From DASZHJ01 sp035517495 (GTDB lineage Bacteria; Pseudomonadota; Alphaproteobacteria; ATCC43930; CGMCC-115725), in assembly GCA_035517495.1 (NCBI GenBank), contig DATIYT010000032.1, positions 1-64,000 on the forward strand: 64,000 nt of DNA. Direction: 5' to 3'. Shown here one piece after another: positions 42,126 to 51,818 of the stretch. Numbering within the stretch: position 1 is the stretch's first letter; the number at the start of each line of letters is the position of its first letter. The notes beneath the pieces were generated by a model. That model did no database searches, was not told the DNA's origin, and worked only from the letters and a program-made list of their open reading frames with translations. Both the position numbers and the translations under genes were made by a program.

Positions 42126-44072
42126 TCACCCGGCCTTGTTGACCCGCATGTACCACTCGACGAGACGACGCACTTGGCGCTGGGTGTAGCCGCGCGACGT
42201 CATCCGCTCCACGAAGTCGGCGTGCTTCTGCTCGGTGTCGGAGTCCTTCTTAGAGCCGAAGCTGATCACCGGGAGCAGATCCTCGACCTGGGAGAACATG
42301 CGCTTCTCGATCACTTCGCGCAGCTTTTCGTAGGAGGTCCAGGACGGGTTCTTGCCGGCGTTGGCGGCCCGCGCGCGCAGCGCGAACTTGACCACCTCGT
42401 TGCGGAAGTCCTTTGAGTTGGCGATCCCGGCGGGCTTCTCGATCTTCGACAGCTCCTGGTTCAGGATCTCCCGATCCATCAGCTGGCCGGTGTCGGGGTC
42501 CTTGAAGTCCTGGTCCTCGATCCAGGCGTCGGCGTAGGCGACGTAGCGGTCGAACAGGTTCTGCCCGTAGTCGCCGTAGGACTCGAGATAGGCCTTCTGA
42601 ATCTCATTCCCGATGAACTCGGCATAGCGGGGCGCGATGTCGGCCTTGATGAAGCTGAGCAGCCGCTTCTCGGTTTCTTCCGGAAATTGCTCGCGCCGCA
42701 CGGCCTGCTCGATCACGTACATGAGGTGGACCGGATCGGCCGCCACCTCCTGAGTGTCGAAGTTGAAGGTGTTCGACAGGGTCTTGAAGGCGAAGCGCGT
42801 GGATAGCCCTTCCATACCTTCATCGACCCCGGCGGCGTCGCGATATTCCTGCACCGTGCGCGCGCGGGGGTCGCTGTCCTTCAGGCTGTCGCCGTCGTAG
42901 CAGCGCATCTTCGAAAAGAGGTTGGAATTCTCGTGCGCCTTGAGGCGCGAGAGCACGCAGAACTTCGCCAACATGTCGAGCGTGCTGGGCGCACAGGGTG
43001 AGTTGGCGAGCTCGCTACCGCTGAGCAGCTTGTGATAGATCTTCGACTCCTCGGTGGCGCGCAGGCAGTAGGGCACCTTGATCACACAGATGCGGTCGAT
43101 GAAGGCCTCGTTATTGCGGTTGTTCTTGAAGGTCTGCCATTCCGCCTCGTTGGAGTGCGCCAGGATGATGCCCTGGAACGGTATGCCGCCGATGTTCTCG
43201 GAGCCGATGTAGTTGCTCTCCTGCGTCGCCGTCAGCAGCGGGTGCAGCATCTTGATCGGCGCCTTGAACATCTCGACGAATTCGAGAATGCCTTGTGTGG
43301 TGCGATTGAGCCCGCCCGAGAACGCGTAGGCATCCGGATCGTTCTGCGCATGGAATTCGAGCTTGCGGATGTCGACCTTGCCGACCAGGCTCGAGATGTC
43401 CTGATTGTTCTCGTCGCCGGGCTCGGTCTTGGCGATGGCGATCAGACGCAGCCGCGAAGGATGCAGCTTCACCACCGTGAACTTGTTGAGATCGCCGCCG
43501 AACTCGTCGAGGCGCTTCAGCGCCCAAGGTGAGGCGAGGCCGGTGAGCCGCCGCCGCGGAATCTTGTAGCGCCGCTCCAGCACTTCGCCCATGCGTTCTG
43601 GGTCGAACAGGCCGAGCGGGCTCTCATAGATCGGGCTCAGCTCCTTGCCGGCCTTGAGCACGAAGATCGGCATGCGCTCCATCAGCGCCTTCAGGCGCTC
43701 GGCGAGCGAGGATTTGCCGCCACCGACCGGACCGAGGAGGTAGAGTACCTGTTTGCGTTCCTCGAGCCCTTGTGCGGCGTGGCGGAAGAACGCGACTATC
43801 CGTTCGATCGTCTCTTCCATACCGTGGAAGTCCTCGAAGGCGGGGTAAACCCGAATGGTCCGGTTCATGAAAATCCGGCCCATGCGCGTGTCGGTACTGG
43901 TATCGATCAATCGCGGTTCGCCTATCGCGGCGAGCATCCGTTCGGCGGCGCTGGCGTACGCCATCGGCTCCCGAGCACATGACTTGAGGTAATCCTCAAG
44001 TGACATCTCGGTTTCTTTCTCGCCCTCGTAGAGGCGAGAAAAGAGACTGAAGAGCTCATCGTGTGCGTTCAT
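42126..44072 (-). CDS. prkA: PrkA-family serine protein kinase/AAA protein
   Basis: The 648-residue protein has an AAA-type N-terminal domain with Walker A GPVGGGKSSLAERL near residue 115, and a C-terminal PrkA kinase-like domain. The start ATG 44072 has GGGGAG nine bases before it, and it overlaps the stop of the degenerate receiver frame as ATGA. PrkA (YeaG) acts in sporulation or stress responses; together with yeaH and spoVR it forms a three-gene operon here. Confidence 0.93.
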   Translation of the reverse strand: MNAHDELFSLFSRLYEGEKETEMSLEDYLKSCAREPMAYASAAERMLAAIGEPRLIDTSTDTRMGRIFMNRTIRVYPAFEDFHGMEETIERIVAFFRHAAQGLEERKQVLYLLGPVGGGKSSLAERLKALMERMPIFVLKAGKELSPIYESPLGLFDPERMGEVLERRYKIPRRRLTGLASPWALKRLDEFGGDLNKFTVVKLHPSRLRLIAIAKTEPGDENNQDISSLVGKVDIRKLEFHAQNDPDAYAFSGGLNRTTQGILEFVEMFKAPIKMLHPLLTATQESNYIGSENIGGIPFQGIILAHSNEAEWQTFKNNRNNEAFIDRICVIKVPYCLRATEESKIYHKLLSGSELANSPCAPSTLDMLAKFCVLSRLKAHENSNLFSKMRCYDGDSLKDSDPRARTVQEYRDAAGVDEGMEGLSTRFAFKTLSNTFNFDTQEVAADPVHLMYVIEQAVRREQFPEETEKRLLSFIKADIAPRYAEFIGNEIQKAYLESYGDYGQNLFDRYVAYADAWIEDQDFKDPDTGQLMDREILNQELSKIEKPAGIANSKDFRNEVVKFALRARAANAGKNPSWTSYEKLREVIEKRMFSQVEDLLPVISFGSKKDSDTEQKHADFVERMTSRGYTQRQVRRLVEWYMRVNKAG

Positions 44073-44416
44073 GCGATATTACTCCCCAATTGGGGTGCCG
44101 AACGATGGCATGCGAATTCATTCTCACTGAATGGCATGGGTAGGTGGTGGCGGATCGCACCCGGCTGCAGCGCGCATGCCCAGTCTCGACCATCGGGAAA
44201 GGCGGCGATCAAAATGGTGGGAGGGATCTTGACCCGCCCGACTAACTCATCGCGCATCTCAAGCTCGGTCACCCGCGGCATCCGCATTTGCGCGGTCAAG
44301 GAAGACGCGCTCGGCGCGTGATTGGAACCCAGAAGATCCCCAGCGCGCCGGAACGTTCCCACAATGGAGCCCGAGGCGTTGTCACCGGCGATCGAGATCA
44401 CTGCATTTTTCAGCAC
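44069..44416 (-). pseudogene. Degenerate response-regulator receiver ahead of prkA
   Basis: A frame from GTG 44416, with ideal GGAGG five bases upstream, runs to a TGA that overlaps the prkA start. The end aligns with FixJ-type receivers: MPRVTELEMRDELVGR (normally MPGMTGLELxDxL), TILIAAFPDGRDWACALQPG and MPFSENEF (normally KPFSENEL). The phospho-acceptor Asp is replaced (LTAQMRMP for L-I-A-D-x-x-M-P), the Lys is lost, the acidic pair is weakened, and a middle segment is deleted. The frame is still open for 115 codons. It is either decaying or a non-phosphorylatable pseudo-receiver coupled to prkA translation. Confidence 0.6.
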
Positions 44417-44506
44417 GCCAGCCTCCAATATCCTGACCGAGCCTAGCGCCATGAGCGGATCCCAAGCCATTAGGCATAGGTATGATTCGCGCTTAGATGT
44501 GTAAGG
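44416..44506 (-). promoter_or_regulatory. Promoter-sized module of the receiver-prkA operon, shared with hpnN
   Basis: This is the partner of 14184-14272. Read on the minus strand it shows TACACAT-N-TAAGCG, ATCATACC, TAATGG, TGGCGCTAG and ATATTGGAGG in the same order. The last word is the ribosome site of the receiver frame. A more worn relative (TAAGCG, TATACC, AATGG) can be seen on the plus strand around 37356-37390, before the prenyltransferase gene. Confidence 0.55.
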
Positions 44507-44599
44507 ATGACCCCCCGCGATCGAGACGCAAGCGTTAGCAAGCTGAACCAAAGTCTAATGGGGCTGGATGTTCCCCAACTCCCTTCTCGCCAAGGATCA

Positions 44600-44820
44600 C
44601 CAGGCTCATGTGCTCACGGCGGTAAGGCCAGCATCACGAGCGTGCTTGAAAAGATCAACAAGCTACCGCTCGAGAAGATCGCCGACGAGATCAGCGACGT
44701 CCTGCAGACCGCCAACGGTACACTGAAGGACGCGACGCCAAGTGAAGCCGCTCGGCGAGAGTTTCAAGACCACCTCGGATCAAGCAGGTTCATTGGTGGT
44801 CGATCTCGACGCGAAGGTGA
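44600..44820 (+). pseudogene. PqiB/MCE-family fragment
   Basis: The plus strand reads SVLEKINKLPLEKIADEISD, VLQTANGTLKD, then after a frameshift GESFKTTSDQAGSLVVDLDA KVN. This is the helical C-terminal region of PqiB/MlaD-type proteins. It stops exactly where an AraC fragment begins. The family is also seen in the pseudogene at 2541-3036. Confidence 0.6.
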
Positions 44821-44935
44821 ATCTGCTCGCCGAGATCGCACTCGCCTGCGGCTTCGCCGACCAGAGCCACTTCACGAGAGTGTTCTCGGCCCTGCGGCTT
44901 GGCGCCGTGCCCAGGGCAGCGCGTCGCGGGCGACG
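44815..44935 (+). pseudogene. Fragment of the AraC-type regulator gene (copy of 57826-58854)
   Basis: LAEIALACGFADQSHFTRVF is identical to the second helix-turn-helix of the AraC-type regulator at 57826-58854, and the DNA is almost the same on both sides. About 17 bases present in the intact gene (after GTGTTCTC) are missing here, shifting the frame. This is a recent partial duplication inserted between two efflux-related fragments. Confidence 0.75.
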
Positions 44936-44957
44936 GCGCTTCAACGGGCGGCATGAA

Positions 44958-45118
44958 CAGCGTATGACGCTGCGCTTGATGCCTATAGGAACGGTGTCGG
45001 TACCTACACCAATCTCGTCAATAGAGAGACCGCATTTACGCGGTCCCAATCCGCATTGCAGGACGCCCACGCGGACGCGGTCACCGCCGCCGCGGCATTG
45101 GCATTGCAACAGGATCCA
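44958..45118 (+). pseudogene. TolC-type outer-membrane efflux protein fragment
   Basis: The plus strand reads YDAALDAYRNGVGTYTNLVN, RETAFTRSQSALQDAHADA and VTAAAALALQ. This is the characteristic last helical repeat of RND-type outer-membrane efflux proteins (A-Y-x-x-G-V-G-T-x-x-D...A-x-A-L). The rest of the gene is absent. Confidence 0.6.
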
Positions 45119-45426
45119 TATCAGCGACAAACACTCGATGAGCTGTCAAGCGGCGAGTTGAGTTTCTCGATATCGAGAATCCCACTCCGTCGACTCTATT
45201 CGAGCAGGATCGGCCAAATGCGACTGGATTGTCAAATATCGGAGCAATCCCCGCATGGCCCAATGTCCGTATACCGATCTGGACTTCCCGGCCAACAGAT
45301 TACGCGTCGGGCGGGACGGCGTCGCGAACTGCGTCGCGCTTCTCAACAGCTGAGGCCGGGCAACGTTCATCGGGCCGTCACGGAGTAGCGACCTTCCGAA
45401 TTACACGTCGTCGATCGCGAGGCTAT
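45119..45426. other. Unassigned stretch upstream of the NifJ cluster
   Basis: Open frames here are short and unnatural. A clean 32-codon plus-strand frame at about 45255 (MAQCPYTDLDFPANRLRVGR...ALLNS) ends in TGA; it may be another gene tail but I cannot name it. A promoter for the cluster at 45427 must lie here or further upstream. At 44543-44558 a sequence matches the poxB operator at 12 of 16 positions. Confidence 0.3.
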
Positions 45427-47118
45427 ATGACTTTGATCCCAAAGGACATGACGCCGGTCTATAAGGCCACGATCGCAAAAGGTACGAACGCGATGCGGTG
45501 GCAACGGGCCGCCTATGTCGATCTCCTGCCGCCCTGCAACAACACCTGTCCGGCCGGCCTGAATATTCAGGCTTGGCTGGCACTGGCGCAGAACGGCCGA
45601 TATGAAGAAGCTTGGCGCAAATACATGGAGGACAACCCACTTCCGTCGACACATGGGCGTGCTTGTTACCATCCCTGCGAAAGCGCCTGCAATCGACAGT
45701 TCCTCGACCAGCCCGTGGCAATCCATTCTCTCGATCGCTTTCTTGGCGACCTCGCGCTCGAAAAAGGCTGGACGGTTCCTGCGGGCGTTCCGACCGGAAA
45801 GCGCGTCCTGGTGATTGGTGCCGGTCCGGCGGGACTGTCTTGCGCCTACCATCTGCGTCGGCTGGGACACGAGGTCGAAATCCATGACAGCGGCGAGGAG
45901 CCTGGCGGGATGATGCGCTACGGCATTCCCGCCTATCGCTTGCCTCGCGACGGTGTTGGCAAGGAGATCGCACGCATCGAGGCGATGGGCGCCCAAATCG
46001 TGCGGAACCACCGGGTCACCGACGTTCTCGCCGAAAAAGCGCAGGGCCACTTCGACGCCGTATTCGTCGCAATCGGAACGCAGATTGCGAACCATCTCAA
46101 TGTGCCGGCAATGGATGGCGGCAAAATGATCGACGCCATCTCGCTCCTGGAGCAGGTCGAGACGGGTCGTGCGCCGACGCTTGGGCGGGTCGTCGGGATT
46201 GTCGGCGGCGGCAATACGGCCATGGATGCCGCGCGTGTTGCCAAGCGTCTTGGCGCGGAGGAAGCAATATTGATCTTTCGCTTCGACAAGGAGCACATGG
46301 AGGCGCATCCCTACGAAGCGATGGAAGCCTTCGCGGAGGGGGTAAAGATCAGATGGCTATCGACCGTCAAACAATTTGGTCAGGACGAAGTACTGATCGA
46401 GCGGATGGCGATGACGCCTGACGGTTCGGGATGCGTCGGAACAGGCCAGTTCGAGAAACTCAAGACCGATTCCCTCGTGCTCGCTGTCGGCCAGCATTCG
46501 GACGTCGAATTTCTCAAGACCGTGCCTGGCATCCAAATCGGACGTGGCGACGTGATCGAAGTCGACGCATCCATGAGCACCGCACATCCCGGCATCTTCG
46601 CCGGCGGCGATCTGATCGGTGGTGCGCGCACGATGACCACGGCCGTTGGTCACGGAAAAAAGGCCGCGCGCAACATCGACGCCTTCCTCAGGGGCGGGTC
46701 TTACACCAAATCGCCAAAGCACCCGATCGTTCCCTTTGAGGCGCTCAATCTGCCGGTTTTTCTCGATGCGGCATGCAAGGAAGCGCCGGAAGTGTCGGTC
46801 AATCAGCGCAAGGGATTTGAGGAGGTCGCGCACGGGCTGACCGAGGCCGAGGCCCGATACGAGGCGAGCCGCTGCCTGTCCTGTGGCAACTGCTTTGAAT
46901 GCGACAACTGTTACGCCGCGTGTCCGGAACAGGCGATCGTAAAGCTCGGCCCGGGCCGGTTTTATCGCGTCGACTACGACCTCTGCACGGGCTGCGCGGT
47001 CTGCTTCGAGCAGTGCCCCTGCCACGCAATCGAGATGGTCCCCGAAGCGGTGTCGGTAATTGCGGACGGATTGATCAGCGAGCCGACAGCGCCGTTGAAA
47101 TTCAAAGTCCGCCCCTGA
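45427..47118 (+). CDS. GltD-like NAD(P)H/FAD oxidoreductase with C-terminal ferredoxin domain (NifJ partner)
   Basis: The 563-residue protein resembles the small subunit of glutamate synthase. An N-terminal Fe-S region (CNNTCPAGLN near 37, CYHPCESACNR near 80) is followed by an FAD site (VIGAGPAGLSC near 130) and an NAD(P) site (GIVGGGNTAMDAA). The C-terminus adds two ferredoxin motifs (CLSCGNCFECDNCYAACP near 483, CTGCAVCFEQCP near 520). The added 8Fe ferredoxin end and the position 32 bases before nifJ suggest that it moves electrons between reduced ferredoxin and NADP. Glutamate synthase itself is excluded, because no gltB is present. GAGG precedes ATG 45427. Confidence 0.85.
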   Translation: MTLIPKDMTPVYKATIAKGTNAMRWQRAAYVDLLPPCNNTCPAGLNIQAWLALAQNGRYEEAWRKYMEDNPLPSTHGRACYHPCESACNRQFLDQPVAIHSLDRFLGDLALEKGWTVPAGVPTGKRVLVIGAGPAGLSCAYHLRRLGHEVEIHDSGEEPGGMMRYGIPAYRLPRDGVGKEIARIEAMGAQIVRNHRVTDVLAEKAQGHFDAVFVAIGTQIANHLNVPAMDGGKMIDAISLLEQVETGRAPTLGRVVGIVGGGNTAMDAARVAKRLGAEEAILIFRFDKEHMEAHPYEAMEAFAEGVKIRWLSTVKQFGQDEVLIERMAMTPDGSGCVGTGQFEKLKTDSLVLAVGQHSDVEFLKTVPGIQIGRGDVIEVDASMSTAHPGIFAGGDLIGGARTMTTAVGHGKKAARNIDAFLRGGSYTKSPKHPIVPFEALNLPVFLDAACKEAPEVSVNQRKGFEEVAHGLTEAEARYEASRCLSCGNCFECDNCYAACPEQAIVKLGPGRFYRVDYDLCTGCAVCFEQCPCHAIEMVPEAVSVIADGLISEPTAPLKFKVRP

Positions 47119-47150
47119 CACGCGGCTCTCATGAAAGGAATGCGCGCGTC

Positions 47151-50100
47151 ATGACACTTCAAACCGCCGTCATGGACGGCAATGCCGCCGCCGCTCACAT
47201 CGCGTATCGCGTCAACGAGGTCTGCGCGATCTTTCCCATCACACCGTCCTCGACGATGGCGGAGTTGGCAGACGCGTGGGCGGGCGAAGGCATCAAGAAC
47301 ATTTGGGGCCAGGTTCCGGTCGTTCAACAGATGCAGTCCGAGGCCGGTGCCGCGGGCGCCGTGCATGGTGCTCTGCAGAGCGGCGCGCTGACGACGACCT
47401 TCACGGCCTCGCAAGGTTTTCTGCTGATGCTGCCCAACATGTACAAGATTGCAGGCGAGCTCACCGCCTGCGTCTTCCATGTGGCCGCACGGGCCGTCGC
47501 GACTCAAGCGCTATCAATCTTCGGCGATCACTCCGACGTGATGAGCGCCCGGATGACGGGATTTGCGATGCTGGCGGCCTCTTCCGTCCAGGAAGCACAT
47601 GATCTCGCCCTTGTTGCGCAGGCGGCGACGCTGGAATCGCGCGTGCCGATTATTTTCTTCTTCGATGGCTTCCGCACGTCGCACGAAGAAAATACGACCA
47701 CGCTCATTCCGGACGAGCAGATCCGGGCGATGATCGACGACGATCTCGTGCGCGCTCATCGGGCCCGCGCGCTGTCGCCTGACCATCCCGTGCTGCGCGG
47801 AACGGCGCACAATCCCGACACTTTTTTCCAGGCGCGCGAGGCCGCTAACCCATTCTACGCGAAAGTCCCCGGCATCGTGCAGAAGGTAATGGATCGATTG
47901 GGCGCGCTGACCGACCGCAAATATCAGTTGTTCCGCTACGCCGGCCACCCGCAAGCCGGGCGCGTCGTCGTTGCGATCGGCTCCGCAGTCGAAGTACTCG
48001 AAGAGACCGCCGCTTGGCTCTCGGCCAATGCCGGGGAAAAGGTCGGCGTGCTGCAGGTCCGGTTGTATCGGCCGTGGGATGGCGAGGCGTTTCTTGCCGC
48101 CATGCCCAAGAGCGCCAAAGCGGTCGCCGTGCTTGATCGCACCAAGGAAGTTGGGTCGCCGGGTGAGCCGCTTTATATCGACGTGCTCTCGACCTACGCC
48201 CGAGCCGCCGCGGCAGGGAAGCTCGCGACGATGCCCACCATCATCGGTGGCCGTTACGGCCTCTCCTCCAAAGATTTCGATCCGCAGATGGCGAAGGCCG
48301 TATTCGATGAGCTGAAGAAGCCGGAGCCGAAACACGGCTTCACGGTCGGAATCACCGACGATGTCTCGAATACAAGCCTCTCCGTCGATCGCGGTTTCGA
48401 TATCGAAACTTCAGACACGGTCCGCGCGCTGTTTTATGGACTCGGAGCGGACGGAACCGTCGGAGCAAACAAGAACTCGACGAAGATCCTGGCGTCAGAA
48501 CCCGGTCGGTATGCGCAAGGATATTTCGTCTACGACTCCAAGAAATCCGGCTCGTATACGATTTCCCATCTGCGTTTCGGTCCGAAACCCATTCGTGCAC
48601 CGTATCTTCTCAAATCGGCAAGTTTCATTGGCGTGCACAAATTCGATTTTCTGTTCAAGATCGACACCCTCGCCGCCGCCGCCAAAGACGGCACGCTGCT
48701 GCTCAACAGCCCCTTTGGCCCGACCGAGGTCTGGAACGAATTGCCGCTCGAAGTGCAGAAGCAGATCATCGTCAAGAACCTGAAGCTGCACGTCATCGAT
48801 GCGTCCAAAGTCGCCTTGTCGCTTGGTCTCGGATCACGGACCAACACCATCCTGCAGACATGCTTTTTCGCATTGTCGGGTGTGATGCCGCGCGACCAGG
48901 CGATTGTGGCGATCAAGAAGGCGACGGAAAAGACTTACGCCCGCAAGGGCAAGGAGGTGATCAAGAAGAACTTCGAAGCCATCGATGCGGCGATCGCCAA
49001 CCTGTTCGAGGTCAAGGTTCCCACCTCTGCCACCGCAAACCAGGTGCAACATAAGCTTGTGCCCGGCACGGCGCCCCAATTCGTCCGCGACGTAACGTCG
49101 GTCATGCTTGCCTTACACGGAGATGATCTGCCGGTGAGCGCATTGCCGGTCGACGGCACCTATCCCACCGCTACGACGCAATACGAAAAGCGCAACATCG
49201 CGGAGGAGGTACCGGTGTGGGAGTCGGACCTCTGCATCCAGTGCGGGCAATGCGCGGTCGTTTGCCCGCACAGCGTTATTCGTGCGAAGTATTACAACGA
49301 GGATCAACTCGCCGGCGCGCCGGCCGATTTCAAAGCCGCTCCCATCAATGCGCGCGGCTATCCTGAGTCCCGTTACACGCTGCAGATTTATGTCGAGGAT
49401 TGCACCGGCTGTGGCGTATGCGTCGAGAACTGTCCGGCCCGCAGCTTGGAGGACACGAGTATTCGGGCGATCAACATGAAGCCGAGACTGGAGCATCTCG
49501 AGACGGGCCGCAGGAGCATCGAATTTTTCGAGACGCTGTCTTGGGCAGACCGCACTCGCGTGAACTCTTCCAATGTGCGCGGCGTCCAGTTCCTACAGCC
49601 GCTTTTTGAATTCTCCGGTGCCTGCTCGGGTTGTGGCGAAACACCGTACCTGAAAATGCTCTCCCAGCTCTTCGGCGACCGGTTGCAAATCGCCAATGCG
49701 ACCGGATGCTCGTCGATCTATGGTGGCAATCTGCCTACCACCCCTTGGGCTAAGAACCCTGACGGCCGCGGGCCAGCGTGGTCGAATTCACTGTTCGAAG
49801 ACAACGCCGAATTTGGGCTCGGCTATCGGCTTGCGATCGACAAGCAGACCGAGCTCGCTCATGTGCTTGCACTCAAACTTGCGCCGCAAATCGGCGATGA
49901 CCTGGTGAAAGCGTTGCTCAGCGCGCCGCAGGTGACTGAGTCGGACTTCCGCATCCAGCGTGAGCGTGTCGCGGCTTTGAAGGAGAAGCTTGCATTGATG
50001 CGCGGCGACGAGTCCGCCAATCTTCTGGCACTTGCCGACTTCTTCGTGCGGCGCTCAGTTTGGCTCGTGGGCGGCGATGGGTGGGCCTACGACATCGGAT

Positions 50101-50729
50101 ATGGCGGTCTCGATCATGTGCTCGCCTCCGGCCGCAACGTCAACATCCTCGTTCTCGACACAGAGGTCTACTCCAACACCGGCGGCCAAGCGTCGAAGGC
50201 GACTCCGCTCGGGGCATCTGCCAAATTCGCCGCAGCCGGAAAGCGGGTTCCGCGCAAGGACCTTTCGCTGATGGCGATCGCTTATGGCAACGTCTACGTG
50301 GCGCAAGTCTCAATGGGTGCCAACAGCGAACAGGCGCTTATCGCGATGCGCGAGGCGGAAGCATATTCCGGCCCGTCATTGATCCTCGCCTATTCGCAGT
50401 GCATCGCACATGGGATAGACATGCGGTTCGGGATGAAGCAGGCGGCACGCGCGACTGCGAGCGGGTACTGGCCATTGTTCCGCTTCGATCCGACCATGCG
50501 CCAGCGCGGCATGAATCCGTTCCGGCTCGATTCGACCCGGCCACGGATTCCGCTCGAGGAATATCGCAATAATGAGGTGCGGTTCAAATCGCTGACCCAA
50601 ACGCGCCCCGATGACGCACGCCGCATGCTGACGCAGGCGCAGCTCGAACTTCAGGAGAAATACCGGCTATACGAGGATCTGGCGGCTCGCGACGGCAGCC
50701 GCTTCCACCCGCATTGGGAGGAAGCCTGA
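47151..50729 (+). CDS. nifJ: Pyruvate:ferredoxin (flavodoxin) oxidoreductase
   Basis: The 1192-residue single-chain enzyme oxidises pyruvate with CoA to acetyl-CoA and CO2 and reduces ferredoxin. N-terminal AAAHIAYRVNEVCAIFPITP belongs to the ThDP pyrimidine domain. Two [4Fe-4S] motifs are at about 695 (CIQCGQCAVVCP) and 751 (CTGCGVCVENCP). The proximal cluster cysteines begin with CSGCGETPYLK, and the ThDP motif is GDGWAYDIGYGGLDHVL near 975, with SNTGGQASKATPLG. Length and motifs fit full NifJ/PFOR. Start ATG 47151; the open frame upstream to 46899 is a shadow. The enzyme is oxygen-sensitive in most organisms, which suggests an anaerobic or low-oxygen role. Confidence 0.95.
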   Translation: MTLQTAVMDGNAAAAHIAYRVNEVCAIFPITPSSTMAELADAWAGEGIKNIWGQVPVVQQMQSEAGAAGAVHGALQSGALTTTFTASQGFLLMLPNMYKIAGELTACVFHVAARAVATQALSIFGDHSDVMSARMTGFAMLAASSVQEAHDLALVAQAATLESRVPIIFFFDGFRTSHEENTTTLIPDEQIRAMIDDDLVRAHRARALSPDHPVLRGTAHNPDTFFQAREAANPFYAKVPGIVQKVMDRLGALTDRKYQLFRYAGHPQAGRVVVAIGSAVEVLEETAAWLSANAGEKVGVLQVRLYRPWDGEAFLAAMPKSAKAVAVLDRTKEVGSPGEPLYIDVLSTYARAAAAGKLATMPTIIGGRYGLSSKDFDPQMAKAVFDELKKPEPKHGFTVGITDDVSNTSLSVDRGFDIETSDTVRALFYGLGADGTVGANKNSTKILASEPGRYAQGYFVYDSKKSGSYTISHLRFGPKPIRAPYLLKSASFIGVHKFDFLFKIDTLAAAAKDGTLLLNSPFGPTEVWNELPLEVQKQIIVKNLKLHVIDASKVALSLGLGSRTNTILQTCFFALSGVMPRDQAIVAIKKATEKTYARKGKEVIKKNFEAIDAAIANLFEVKVPTSATANQVQHKLVPGTAPQFVRDVTSVMLALHGDDLPVSALPVDGTYPTATTQYEKRNIAEEVPVWESDLCIQCGQCAVVCPHSVIRAKYYNEDQLAGAPADFKAAPINARGYPESRYTLQIYVEDCTGCGVCVENCPARSLEDTSIRAINMKPRLEHLETGRRSIEFFETLSWADRTRVNSSNVRGVQFLQPLFEFSGACSGCGETPYLKMLSQLFGDRLQIANATGCSSIYGGNLPTTPWAKNPDGRGPAWSNSLFEDNAEFGLGYRLAIDKQTELAHVLALKLAPQIGDDLVKALLSAPQVTESDFRIQRERVAALKEKLALMRGDESANLLALADFFVRRSVWLVGGDGWAYDIGYGGLDHVLASGRNVNILVLDTEVYSNTGGQASKATPLGASAKFAAAGKRVPRKDLSLMAIAYGNVYVAQVSMGANSEQALIAMREAEAYSGPSLILAYSQCIAHGIDMRFGMKQAARATASGYWPLFRFDPTMRQRGMNPFRLDSTRPRIPLEEYRNNEVRFKSLTQTRPDDARRMLTQAQLELQEKYRLYEDLAARDGSRFHPHWEEA

Positions 50730-50730
50730 C

Positions 50731-51789
50731 ATGAGCTATCTTGCCAGCAGCTACCTCGGCCTCGAACTGGCGCACCCAATCATCGCCTCAGCGTCGCCGC
50801 TGACCGCAACATTCGACGGCATGCGGCGTCTTGAGGACGCCAATGCCGCGGCCGTAGTGGTGGCCTCGCTGTTCGAGGAGCAAATCCGAGCCGAGGATGC
50901 GGACTACGCCATGTTCACTGAACAGACCGCCGGCAGCCATCCCGAAGCGGCGACCTATTTTCCCGAACTACCCGATTACCGGCACGGCGTTTCGGGCCAC
51001 CTTGAGACGGTGCGGCGTGCGGCGGAAGCGCTCGATATCCCGGTGATCGCCAGTCTGAACGGAATCAGCGATGCCGGATGGCTCGACTTTGCGGTCGAAC
51101 TCGAGCAGGCCGGTGCGGCGGCGCTCGAGCTCAACCTACATCTTCTGCCCACCGACCTGACTGTGAGTGGGCGAGACATTGAGCAACGCTATCTCGACAT
51201 AGCCCGTCATGTGAAAACCAAGGTGACGGTCCCGGTGTCGGTCAAGATTCCGCCATTCTTCAGTGCGACCGGCAACTTCGTCAATCGACTGGAATCGAAC
51301 GGCGTTGACGGGGTGGTGCTGTTCAACCGCCTTTTCCGGCCAGACTTGGATCTGGAGACGTTGAGTGTAAAGCACGAAGTGGTGCTCTCCTCCCCCGCTG
51401 ACATCCACTTGCCCCTGACCTGGATTGCATTGCTATCGCGCCGCGTCAGGTTGTCTCTCGCGGCGGGAACGGGCGTTGATAGCCACATCGAAGTCGTGAA
51501 GTTTTTGCTCGCCGGCGCCGACGTCGTGGCAACCACGTCGGCGCTATTGCGTTACGGCCCGCAACACATGACGGCGCTCGTCGCCGGCCTGGAACGATGG
51601 CTTTCGCAGAGCGCCTTTGAGTCCGTCGCGGATATTCGTGGTCGTCTCGATGGGACGCATGTCGAGCGGACCGACATGTTCCTGCGGACCCACTACCTGC
51701 GCTCGCTATCAGATTACACATTGCAGCACCTCATAGACGCGAATCGAGCGCGCTTCGGGACGGCGCCAGGCACCCACAAATTGGCTTAG
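50731..51789 (+). CDS. Dihydroorotate dehydrogenase-like protein
   Basis: The 352-residue TIM-barrel flavoprotein starts SYLGLELAHPIIASASPLTA, like class 1 DHODs, and has GVDGVVLFNRLFRPDLD and LSLAAGTGVDSHIEVVKFLL. GGAGGA lies nine bases before the ATG, directly after nifJ. DHOD-like proteins of this kind are frequent neighbours of nifJ. A real pyrimidine role is unlikely, and its substrate is not known to me. Confidence 0.85.
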   Translation: MSYLASSYLGLELAHPIIASASPLTATFDGMRRLEDANAAAVVVASLFEEQIRAEDADYAMFTEQTAGSHPEAATYFPELPDYRHGVSGHLETVRRAAEALDIPVIASLNGISDAGWLDFAVELEQAGAAALELNLHLLPTDLTVSGRDIEQRYLDIARHVKTKVTVPVSVKIPPFFSATGNFVNRLESNGVDGVVLFNRLFRPDLDLETLSVKHEVVLSSPADIHLPLTWIALLSRRVRLSLAAGTGVDSHIEVVKFLLAGADVVATTSALLRYGPQHMTALVAGLERWLSQSAFESVADIRGRLDGTHVERTDMFLRTHYLRSLSDYTLQHLIDANRARFGTAPGTHKLA

Positions 51790-51818
51790 CTGCACGACTT
51801 AGCTGTCAGGGTGTATAA

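Noticed and set aside
46899..47150. N-terminal extension of the nifJ frame
   Set aside because: It is the ferredoxin end of the GltD-like gene in another frame; NifJ homology starts at ATG 47151.
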